Source: Lutibacter sp.
GTDB lineage: Bacteria; Bacteroidota; Bacteroidia; Flavobacteriales; Flavobacteriaceae
Assembly (NCBI RefSeq): GCF_013139515.1
Contig: NZ_WTAR01000137.1
Span: 1 to 35,690, forward strand
DNA length: 35,690 bases
Direction: 5' to 3'
Shown in pieces: positions 1 through 6,525 of this stretch. The stretch's first letter is position 1. Each line of letters opens with the position of its first letter. Position numbers and translations under genes: made by a program. The notes below the pieces were generated by a model that saw only the letters and a list, made by a program, of their open reading frames with translations, made no database searches and was not told the origin of the DNA.

Positions 1-522
1 CTTTTCGAGATAATTGCTTTTATCAATTATGAAAAAGTTTAATTCTTCTTTAGAAGGAATTGAGCCAATAAGCTCAATTTCCTTTTGAAAACAGACTGCT
101 CTAACTGTATGAAATGGATTAAATAAGTCGGATTTAGGAAGTTTGTTTTTAATGTTTTTGTCAAATACTCTTATGAACTTTTCTTTTTGATTCTTTAACT
201 GAACAAAGGGATTTATTGAACTTCCTCCTTTTATGATATCACCTTTCTCATTTGTCCATTTGCTAAAGTCAAATTCATTTCTTCCATTTCCAGGTAATTT
301 AATTTCACCTCCAAAATTTTTGAAGTCTATTATACAAACTGCATTTTGAGTTACGAGTAAAGCATCTATTTGAAGTCTTTTTTCAGTTTCGCATTCAGAG
401 TTTGCAATTAAAAGTCCGTCAAGCGAATACTTGTCAAAAAGGTTTTTAAGATTTTCTGCAAATTCTCTAAAAAAAGTATTTTCATAATTTTTTGAGGCTG
501 TACCTTTTCTTATTTCGAACAT
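1..522 (-). CDS. NERD-domain protein (3' part cut off by window edge)
   Basis: An open frame of 174 codons runs from ATG at 522 to the first base of the window without a stop, so the C-terminus is missing. The visible part contains a NERD (nuclease-related domain) pattern: a charged stretch, then QIDALLVTQ and CIIDFKNFGGEI at about residues 51-71, matching the D-x-L-(hydrophobic) and (E/D)-x-K core of this restriction-endonuclease-like fold. In many bacteria NERD is the N-terminal domain of a larger protein, often fused to a helicase, so the rest may lie outside the window. A nucleic-acid processing role is inferred from the family. The start is favoured by a TAACTTTA -7-like box at 552-559 and a perfect palindrome just upstream of it. 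Neighbours are rnhA and a HIRAN protein on the same strand. Confidence 0.72.
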   Translation of the reverse strand, partial: MFEIRKGTASKNYENTFFREFAENLKNLFDKYSLDGLLIANSECETEKRLQIDALLVTQNAVCIIDFKNFGGEIKLPGNGRNEFDFSKWTNEKGDIIKGGSSINPFVQLKNQKEKFIRVFDKNIKNKLPKSDLFNPFHTVRAVCFQKEIELIGSIPSKEELNFFIIDKSNYLEK

Positions 523-551
523 ATTCTTCTTTTAGCATTTTTTTTAAAAAA

Positions 552-589
552 TAAAGTTATTAATTTTATTGTCATTTGTGAATGACAAT
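552..589 (-). promoter_or_regulatory. Candidate promoter and palindromic operator of the NERD gene
   Basis: On the minus strand TAACTTTA (552-559) resembles the Bacteroidota -7 box TAnnTTTG. Eight bases upstream lies a perfect inverted repeat, ATTGTCATT at 568-576 and AATGACAAT at 581-589, with a 4-nt spacer, covering the region where the -33 element should be. The position suits a repressor or activator site. It could also form a hairpin downstream of rnhA, but no T-tract follows directly. Confidence 0.4.
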
Positions 590-629
590 TATCATCTCAC
601 ATTAAGAATAATAACTTTCTATCTTTACT

Positions 630-1121
630 TTACTTCATTTCAAATTCATAACCATCATCAATAATAAGTGTATCTGCATTAATACCTATATTTGCAAGTG
701 CATCACATCTTTCATTTTCTAGGTGCCCAGAATGCCCCTTCACCCATTTAAATTCTACAGTATGCTCTGAAATAGCTTTTAACAATCTTTCCCATAAATC
801 ACAATTTATTGCTTTGACATTCTTTTTTCGTTTCCAATCATTTTCCTTCCACTTTTCAGCCCAACCTTTAGTTATTCCGTCTACAACATATTTTGAATCA
901 GTATACACTATGACATTCGATTTAGTTTTTAATTGCTCTAGTCCAAATATCACTCCCATAAGCTCCATTCGATTATTTGTTGTCAACTTATACCCTTTAA
1001 AAAATTCTTTTCTTGTCCCTTTATAAGACAAAATAATACCAAAACCTCCCTTACCCGGGTTAGGGACAGCCCCTCCATCAGAATAAAGTTCAATATCTGG
1101 AATTTTTGTTCTTTCTTTCAT
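630..1121 (-). CDS. rnhA: Ribonuclease HI
   Basis: Cleaves the RNA strand of RNA-DNA hybrids. The 163-residue protein is typical of bacterial type 1 RNase H. All catalytic residues are visible: D15 in LYSDGGAVPNPG, E53 in TNNRMELMG, D75 in VYTDSKYV and D140 in NERCDALA, with the conserved H130 in KGHSGH. The basic-protrusion region, with its Trp residues (W87-W96), is also present. The start ATG at 1121 gives the usual short lead before the first beta strand. A weak TATATTTA box at 1178-1185 on the minus strand could be the promoter, with a leader of about 50 nt. Its neighbours are accessory genes, so it may be a second, mobile-element-borne copy rather than the housekeeping one; this cannot be decided from the window. 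Confidence 0.95.
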   Translation of the reverse strand: MKERTKIPDIELYSDGGAVPNPGKGGFGIILSYKGTRKEFFKGYKLTTNNRMELMGVIFGLEQLKTKSNVIVYTDSKYVVDGITKGWAEKWKENDWKRKKNVKAINCDLWERLLKAISEHTVEFKWVKGHSGHLENERCDALANIGINADTLIIDDGYEFEMK

Positions 1122-1319
1122 TAGTGGAATGTTAAATTTTGTTTTAAGTTGTTAAATAAACTTAAAAAACGTCTTAGTAAATATAGTAACCCTACTTCAT
1201 CGCATATTGCAATTTCTTTACTTGTAATTTGTGTTTTTAACCTTATTTTTATTCTCCTTTATCTATCCAATTAAATCTTTTTACTCTGTCATATTTAAAT
1301 TAATCTTTATATAACTATT

Positions 1320-1670
1320 CTAAATTTCTTTACTGAATTTTAAATTAAACTCACAACTTAGCCGATATCCTATTTCAGCTCTTGAAATATTTAAATGTTT
1401 AATTTCATACCTCAAACCAGATTCTAAATATTCTGAAATAATGCTTGAAAGCTCTTTTGGAACATATCCAATTTGAAGATTTTTTTCATATACAATTTTT
1501 ACAGCATGTTTATCAAAAATATTATCTGGTTCTTTAACCAATTCTAATTTGTCATTAGGTTTCAATTTTAATAAATATTCAGTTCGAGATGAACCATCTG
1601 AATTTTCAAATCGAATTCCTCTAACACTAATATAGAATACTCTATCCTCAAATTTTATACGACCACTCAT
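1320..1670 (-). CDS. Stand-alone HIRAN domain protein
   Basis: A 116-residue protein matching the HIRAN domain (named from HIP116 and Rad5 N-termini): an N-terminal beta strand FYISVRGIRF, then LKPNDKLELVKEPDNIFD at about 36-53, HAVKIVYE and QIGYVPKELSSII. The EP-x-N-x-x-D-x-x-AV and GYVP signatures are diagnostic. HIRAN domains bind single-stranded or damaged DNA ends, usually fused to SNF2 helicases or nucleases. Here the domain makes up almost the whole protein, with no catalytic part. It lies between rnhA and a lipoprotein gene on the same strand, with about 200 bp to rnhA, so it is probably transcribed independently. A DNA-binding role is inferred from the family only. Confidence 0.8.
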   Translation of the reverse strand: MSGRIKFEDRVFYISVRGIRFENSDGSSRTEYLLKLKPNDKLELVKEPDNIFDKHAVKIVYEKNLQIGYVPKELSSIISEYLESGLRYEIKHLNISRAEIGYRLSCEFNLKFSKEI

Positions 1671-1788
1671 TGTTATTAAATAATTAATATATACATCAAT
1701 TAATACGAAGAATTTTGATTATGCAATTTATCTTATGGCTTGTAAGTATATAAAACAGATTAAGGTTTTTCATTACAACAATATCAAT

Positions 1789-2565
1789 TTAATCAATTCT
1801 GCTTTTAAACAAAACTGAATCTAATTCAAACTCTAATTTTCCTAAAATGTATTGATAATCCTGAAATACAAAGTCTGCTTTATAAAATTGAAGTTTGCTC
1901 TCAACGAATTTAGCTTCACATTTAAAAACCAATGATGGACAACAATGGGCATCATTATAGTGGCAAAAAGTAATACCTTTGAAAACCCCATCTTCAATTT
2001 TTTGATATCTAAAACTACTAGGCCAACCTCCATTTTTACAACCACTTAAATCATCTTCACAGGCAACATCAATTAACTTAAACAAATTACCGTTATTTAT
2101 GAAAATATAAAAAAAATGAACTTCATCATACATATTAGAACGGACAGCAGTTACAATACAATCTCTCATTCCATCATTATTCAAATCTCCAAACACAAAT
2201 GAATTACTTTCATATTGTTTAGCGTTTACTTCTGTTGGCAATGGATAATAACGTAATTTATCTTCTTCTGTTCCTCTGAAATAAGGTAAAGGTTTATTAT
2301 TCTCATCGTATTTTTCAATAGCCTCAATATAATTACTTTTCAGTTTGAAGTTATTAAATTCAGCTTGAGTAATTAAAGTTGACTCTTGTTCTATTTCTAA
2401 TTTTTGCAGAATTATTTTAGACTCTTTCTCTGATAAAATTTTTGGTTTTTCTAAAACTTTAATGGTTTCCTTATTTTGTTCTACCTTTTCTTCTGATTTA
2501 TCGTTTTTGCATCCAAGGACAAAAAGTGTTAAAAGTAATATATACAGGTTGTATCTTTTTTTCAT
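1789..2565 (-). CDS. Lipoprotein of unknown function
   Basis: The N-terminus is a lipoprotein signal peptide, a basic start and hydrophobic core ending in the lipobox VLGC (Cys19), followed by a lysine/glutamate-rich linker. At about residues 127-136 there is GDLNNDGMRD, which resembles the calcium-binding loop of FG-GAP/VCBS-type repeats (D-x-N-x-D-G). The second half holds several cysteines (C168, C176, C201, C208, C209, C216), which could form disulfides in the periplasm. The protein was not assigned to a named family. It is the last minus-strand gene before the likely element boundary near 2.6-3.0 kb. Confidence 0.7.
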   Translation of the reverse strand: MKKRYNLYILLLTLFVLGCKNDKSEEKVEQNKETIKVLEKPKILSEKESKIILQKLEIEQESTLITQAEFNNFKLKSNYIEAIEKYDENNKPLPYFRGTEEDKLRYYPLPTEVNAKQYESNSFVFGDLNNDGMRDCIVTAVRSNMYDEVHFFYIFINNGNLFKLIDVACEDDLSGCKNGGWPSSFRYQKIEDGVFKGITFCHYNDAHCCPSLVFKCEAKFVESKLQFYKADFVFQDYQYILGKLEFELDSVLFKSRID

Positions 2566-2618
2566 ATTTAAAGCAGTTTTCTTGTTAATTTGATTATTCT
2601 ATAATTACTACATTAGAC

Positions 2619-2717
2619 TGGACATAAAGATACGAGATTTAGAGTTACTTAAATTAGCTTTGAATTAAAAATGTATGATTAAAATGTAACTGCATAAGTC
2701 TCGCAATTTAATGTCCA
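2619..2717. repeat. Imperfect 30-bp inverted repeat (MITE-like or insertion-sequence remnant)
   Basis: The left arm (2619-2648) begins TGGACATAAAGATACGAGA. The right arm, read as reverse complement of 2686-2717, begins TGGACATTAAATTGCGAGA. The arms agree at about 24 of 30 positions with a 2-nt gap near the inner end, and both end in AGTTAC. The 37-nt centre has no coding potential. The outer ends, TG...CA, are as in many transposable elements. No clear target-site duplication is visible, and a further copy of GTCCACT lies at 2732-2738. Confidence 0.5.
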
Positions 2718-2830
2718 CTTTTTTGTTGCAAGTCCACTAAATGTAATTTATATTACTAAGATAGTTTAATCAAATAAGTTATCGTATGATTATTGTTAGT
2801 TATCACTTATTAAACAAACTTATAATTAGA

Positions 2831-2860
2831 TTTCAAAGAAAAATAATTATAGTACATTTG
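2831..2860 (+). promoter_or_regulatory. Predicted promoter of a short unit ending at 3032
   Basis: TACATTTG at 2853-2860 is an exact match to the TAnnTTTG -7 box. TTTC at 2831-2834, 18 nt upstream, is one base off the TTTG -33 box. Transcription should start near 2867. No convincing gene follows within the next 165 nt, which end in a strong terminator. Confidence 0.5.
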
Positions 2861-2976
2861 TACAACAAAGTTCATTAAAATCAATAAATCAAAGTTCAGT
2901 TACCCTATGAGTTACCCTCGAAATTTGAACGAGTGTAAACAACTGTTTTACAGGTAGATAAAATCAAGATTTTGGA

Positions 2977-2991
2977 GCCTCATTCTCCGCA
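2977..2991 (+). other. Possible attachment-site scar resembling a tRNA-Ser 3' end
   Basis: GCCTCATTCTCCGCA looks like the last bases of a tRNA: a T-stem strand, a seven-base acceptor strand ATTCTCC, the serine-type discriminator G and then CA. A terminator follows directly, as is common behind tRNA genes. No T-loop (TTCGA) or earlier tRNA parts precede it, so it is not a functional gene. Such fragments are left at the far end of elements that integrate into a tRNA 3' end. This is inference; the other copy would lie outside the window. Confidence 0.3.
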
Positions 2992-2993
2992 AA

Positions 2994-3032
2994 AAACCCA
3001 GTAAATTAATAATTTACTGGGTTTATTTTTTT
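2994..3032. terminator. Strong hairpin terminator, usable on both strands
   Basis: Perfect 15-base arms, 2994-3008 and 3010-3024, around the stem CCCAGTAAATTA. A T-rich run follows on the plus strand, and TTTTTT follows on the minus strand. Confidence 0.8.
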
Positions 3033-3117
3033 ATTTCATATTTAAATCAATACTTTTCAAGTCTAAATTATCAAATTAATTTTATACTTTTATTCTTAAA
3101 TAACATCAAACAAAGCA

Positions 3118-3660
3118 ATGACAACTTATATAGCACTTCTAAGAGGTATAAATGTTTCGGGTCATAATAAAATTAAAATGGTTGAACTAAAACAACTATT
3201 TATTAATTTAAGTTATAATGATGTTACTACATACATTCAGAGTGGAAATGTTATATTTAAATCTTCAGAAAAAAATATATCCAAAATTGAACAACAAATA
3301 ACAGCTCAAATAAAACAAGTATTTGGACACACTATTAGTATTTTAGTTATAACAAAAAAACAACTTGAAACTATTTTAAAGTCTAACCCTTTTTTAAAAA
3401 ATAATTCAATAGACATTAAAGTGTTATATGCAATACTTTTAAAAGAGAATTACTTTGCTGAAGGAATTAAACTAATTGAACCTTATTTAACAAATAATGA
3501 AGAAATTAAAATAATAGGTAATTGCTCATATATTCATTATCCATCTGGTGCTGGAAACTCTAAATTAACAATAAATATAATTGAGAAAAAATTGCAAACT
3601 GTTGCTACGTCTAGAAATTGGAGAACCATTACAAAACTTGTTGAATTAAGCAATCTATAA
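3118..3660 (+). CDS. DUF1697 family protein
   Basis: The 180-residue length and motifs fit DUF1697, a family of about 175-180 residues with unknown biochemical role. It opens with the hallmark YIALLRGINVSGHNKIKM, followed by ELKQLF and YIQSGNVIF (about 40-48), a two-alpha/beta-repeat arrangement seen in this family. The last third carries the conserved Ser/Arg-rich end (KLTINIIEKKL, TSRNWRTITKLVEL). The ATG at 3118 is the natural start. A methyltransferase gene starts on the base after its stop codon, so the two are almost certainly co-transcribed. No function is proposed. Confidence 0.9.
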   Translation: MTTYIALLRGINVSGHNKIKMVELKQLFINLSYNDVTTYIQSGNVIFKSSEKNISKIEQQITAQIKQVFGHTISILVITKKQLETILKSNPFLKNNSIDIKVLYAILLKENYFAEGIKLIEPYLTNNEEIKIIGNCSYIHYPSGAGNSKLTINIIEKKLQTVATSRNWRTITKLVELSNL

Positions 3661-4836
3661 TTGAATACTACTATTTTAAATAAAGAAGTTCAAAAATTTA
3701 TCAACTCAAATTTAAAATCGAATATTACCCAACTGATTTTAAAAGGGAGTCCTTTTGAAGATATTCCAATTCAAGAAATAGCAGAACAAATAATTGCAAA
3801 AAATAAATGTGAAAGAAAGTTATCAACATGGTTTACTTCTGAAAAAATTTATTACCCAAATAAGTTAAATATTGAGCAAACTTCTTCTGAAATTACAGCT
3901 AAATATAAATCTAATTTAATTTCAGGAGATTCGATAATTGATATTACAGGTGGTTATGGTGTAGATGCTTATTATTTTTCTCAAAAATTTAAAAATGTAA
4001 CACATTGTGAAATAAATGAGAAATTATCAAAAATTGTACAGCATAATTTCAAACAGTTAAAATGTTCAAATATTGATTGCCATTTTGGTGATGGATTAGA
4101 ACTTATAAAAAACAACTCTTCAAAATTTGATTGGATTTACGCTGATCCATCAAGAAGAAATGACATAAAAGGAAAAGTGTTTTTGTTAAAAGATTGCTTA
4201 CCTAATATTCCTGAAAATTTAGATTTATTATTTAAAAAAACTGATAATATTCTTCTTAAAATATCACCAATGCTAGATATTTCAAGTGCTATTAATGAAT
4301 TAAATTTCGTAAAGGACGTTCATATAGTTGCTGTAGAAAATGAGGTAAAAGAATTATTGTTTATTTTAGAAAAAAACTACACACAACAAATTGATATTAA
4401 AACTATTAACTTTAACAAAAGTGAAATTGAAAAATTTGATTTCACTTTTCAAAATGAAGTTTCAGCAACCTATTCTGAACCTAAAAAATACTTGTTCGGA
4501 CCAAATTCGGCAATTTTAAAATCAGGTGCATTTCAAGAAATTTCGGCACAATTAAAAATTGATAAATTACACCTACATTCTCATTTATACACCTCAGAAA
4601 ACTTGATTGACTTCCCCGGAAGAATATTTAAAATTATACAAGTTACTTCTTACAACAAAAAAGAATTAACAAAATTAATTCCTTCAAAAAAAGCCAATAT
4701 TACTACAAGAAATTTTCCAGAAACAGTAGCTCAAATTAGAAAAAAAACCAAGTTTAAAGATGGCGGTAATCAATATTTATTTTTTACGACAGACTTAAAC
4801 AACAAACTCGTAGTCTTGATTAGCGAAAAGGTTTGA
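3661..4836 (+). CDS. SAM-dependent methyltransferase, PG_1098-like, with THUMP-like C-terminal domain
   Basis: A class I methyltransferase of the Bacteroidota type represented by PG_1098. The Rossmann SAM site is IIDITGGYGVDAYYF at about residues 92-106, with the acidic residue after strand 2 in CEINEKL. The catalytic-loop motif is YADPSRR at about 160-166, an RNA/DNA methyltransferase-like DPxx motif. The C-terminal half fits the ferredoxin-like and THUMP-like domains, which suggests an RNA substrate (inference). The only plausible start is TTG at 3661, directly after the TAA of the DUF1697 gene; the next in-frame ATG lies inside the catalytic domain, after about 200 codons. Zero-gap spacing implies translational coupling. 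Confidence 0.85.
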   Translation: MNTTILNKEVQKFINSNLKSNITQLILKGSPFEDIPIQEIAEQIIAKNKCERKLSTWFTSEKIYYPNKLNIEQTSSEITAKYKSNLISGDSIIDITGGYGVDAYYFSQKFKNVTHCEINEKLSKIVQHNFKQLKCSNIDCHFGDGLELIKNNSSKFDWIYADPSRRNDIKGKVFLLKDCLPNIPENLDLLFKKTDNILLKISPMLDISSAINELNFVKDVHIVAVENEVKELLFILEKNYTQQIDIKTINFNKSEIEKFDFTFQNEVSATYSEPKKYLFGPNSAILKSGAFQEISAQLKIDKLHLHSHLYTSENLIDFPGRIFKIIQVTSYNKKELTKLIPSKKANITTRNFPETVAQIRKKTKFKDGGNQYLFFTTDLNNKLVVLISEKV

Positions 4837-4867
4837 AATAAGGACTTCCTAAGAATTATTTTAGTAT

Positions 4868-4894
4868 TTTTAACCGAATTATATTAGGTTAAAA
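4868..4894 (+). promoter_or_regulatory. Inverted repeat covering the start of the formate dehydrogenase operon
   Basis: TTTTAACC (4868-4875) and GGTTAAAA (4887-4894) form a perfect 8-base inverted repeat with an 11-nt spacer. The right arm ends on the A of the ATG start codon. It may be an operator, or an mRNA stem that limits access to the start. No clear TAnnTTTG box was found just upstream, so the promoter position is uncertain. Confidence 0.4.
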
Positions 4895-6519
4895 TGGCAA
4901 ATAAAAATATACGAACGTTATCTTCAAGAAAAGAATTAGACGATAACTTATTTGAAAACATCTCAGATTTATCTCAAAAAAATGCTTCAAAAGAAGATTT
5001 TCAAGAATTAGCAAAACACTTTTTAATTGATGATTCTGTAATTACAGGAACGGCTTCATTTTACGATTTTATAAGAGAAGAAAACAGAGCAAAAAAAATA
5101 CATATTTGTAATGGTACAGCTTGTATGACTGCAAAAACTCAAACTAGCTTACACAAAAATATTTCAACCCACTTTTCTGAAGAAGAAATTGGACACGCTG
5201 CTTGTGTTGGCCGTTGTCATACCAATAATGCATTTATGTTTCAAGGAAAAACTTTTTCAGCTTCAAACGAAAAGGAGCTAACCAATATAATTTCAGAAAA
5301 AAAACAGCAAGAAAACAACTATAAAATTGGTTGTAATACTACACCCATTTTAACTTCAAAAATTAAAAATATTGAAGTCTTTTATTCATTAGCCGAGAAA
5401 TTTAAAAATAAACCGCAACAACTTATTCAAGAGGTAAAAACTTCCAATTTACGTGGTCGTGGTGGCGCAGGGTTTCCATTTTGGTTTAAACTAGATGCTG
5501 TTATAAAAGAAGTCAACACACAAAAATACATAGTTTGTAATGCAGATGAAGGTGATCCTGGAGCATATTCAGATATGTATTTAATGGAACACCAAGCACA
5601 TAAAGTCCTTTTTGGAATGTATATGGCAGGTTTAACTGTTGGTGCAAATACCGGTGTTTTATACATTAGAGGCGAATATCCTGATTCAATAAAAATAGTT
5701 AGTAAAGCTATTGAAGAATTAAAAGAAAAAAACTTAATTGGTGATTTTCGTTTTAAAATTATTAGCGGACAAGGATCTTATGTTTGCGGTGAAGAAACAG
5801 CGCTTTTAAATTCTATTGAAGGTCTTAGACCTGAAGTTCGTGTTCGTCCTCCATATCCTGCACAATATGGTTTGTTTGGTAAGCCTACTGTATTAAGTAA
5901 TGTAGAAACTTTTGCAAATATTCATTGGATATTAGAAAATGATGGAGATGCTTATGCAAAACTTGGAACAAAACAATCTACCGGTACAAAATTGGTTTCG
6001 TTAGATAGTTTTTTCAATAAACCCGGAATGTACGAAATTGAAATGGGCACAGATTTACAAACTATTTTTCATGAATATGGAAATGGCTTTAAAGAAGATA
6101 TAAAAGCACTTCAAATTGGAGGTCCGCTCGGTGGAATTGTACCAATGCACAAAATTGGTGAGTTAACATTGGATTTTGAATCATTAAATAACAATGGGTT
6201 TTTATTAGGTCACGCAAGTTTTGTTTCAATACCTAAAGAATTCCCAATGATAAAATTCTTAGAACATTTAATGAAATTTACAGCCGATGAATCTTGTGGG
6301 AAATGTTATCCGTGTAGAATTGGATCTTTTAGAGGTATGGAAATACTTCAAAAAGCTCAAAATTCAGCTTATAAAATAGATCGCCCGTTATTTGACGATT
6401 TGTTAGAAACCTTAGAAATTGGCTCTCTTTGTGCATTAGGTGGTGGCATCCCACTTCCTGTAAAAAATGCGTTACAATATTTTAATGATGAGTTAAAAAA
6501 CTATTTTACTTCAAGCTAG
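4894..6519 (+). CDS. fdsB: NAD-dependent formate dehydrogenase diaphorase subunit, NuoE-NuoF fusion
   Basis: Passes electrons from the formate-oxidising subunit to NAD+. The N-terminal third is a NuoE-like thioredoxin fold with a [2Fe-2S] site at C72, C77, C104 and C108 (C-x4-C and C-x3-C). Residues about 170-541 are NuoF-like: GRGGAGFP (188-195) and CNADEGDPGAYSD for FMN/NADH binding, GSYVCGEETALLNSIEG near 294-310, and a [4Fe-4S] site at C468, C471, C474 and C513. In FdsABG-type enzymes the NuoE part is a separate gamma subunit; here it is fused, so no separate gamma gene is needed and none is seen nearby. It is the first gene of the operon, 6 bp before the alpha subunit. It is also related to HoxF of hydrogenases, but the context argues for formate dehydrogenase. 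Cytoplasmic. Confidence 0.88.
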   Translation: MANKNIRTLSSRKELDDNLFENISDLSQKNASKEDFQELAKHFLIDDSVITGTASFYDFIREENRAKKIHICNGTACMTAKTQTSLHKNISTHFSEEEIGHAACVGRCHTNNAFMFQGKTFSASNEKELTNIISEKKQQENNYKIGCNTTPILTSKIKNIEVFYSLAEKFKNKPQQLIQEVKTSNLRGRGGAGFPFWFKLDAVIKEVNTQKYIVCNADEGDPGAYSDMYLMEHQAHKVLFGMYMAGLTVGANTGVLYIRGEYPDSIKIVSKAIEELKEKNLIGDFRFKIISGQGSYVCGEETALLNSIEGLRPEVRVRPPYPAQYGLFGKPTVLSNVETFANIHWILENDGDAYAKLGTKQSTGTKLVSLDSFFNKPGMYEIEMGTDLQTIFHEYGNGFKEDIKALQIGGPLGGIVPMHKIGELTLDFESLNNNGFLLGHASFVSIPKEFPMIKFLEHLMKFTADESCGKCYPCRIGSFRGMEILQKAQNSAYKIDRPLFDDLLETLEIGSLCALGGGIPLPVKNALQYFNDELKNYFTSS

Positions 6520-6525
6520 AACACT

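Larger units (their letters stand above)
2866..3032 (+). other. Short promoter-to-terminator segment; possible non-coding RNA
   Basis: This segment lies between a predicted promoter and a strong terminator. It holds a direct repeat GTTACCCT (about 2899-2906 and 2911-2918) and three small hairpin possibilities: CTCG/CGAG around 2917-2933, TGTAAA/TTTACA around 2934-2952, and GGAG/CTCC at 2974-2988. The only plus-strand reading frame is a 16-codon ATG frame at 2907-2957, too short to call. It may be a small RNA or the scar of an integrated element. The rest of the 2566-3117 gap holds nothing else beyond the inverted repeat described separately. Confidence 0.35.

Noticed and set aside
814..1026. 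Plus-strand frame inside rnhA
   Set aside because: Shadow of the conserved RNase HI gene; no protein features.
2907..2957. 16-codon ATG frame inside the promoter-to-terminator unit
   Set aside because: Too short, no homology recognised and no initiation signal; better read as part of an RNA or scar.
2970..2995. A functional tRNA gene
   Set aside because: Only the 3' end resembles a tRNA; no T-loop, anticodon arm or 5' acceptor strand precedes it.
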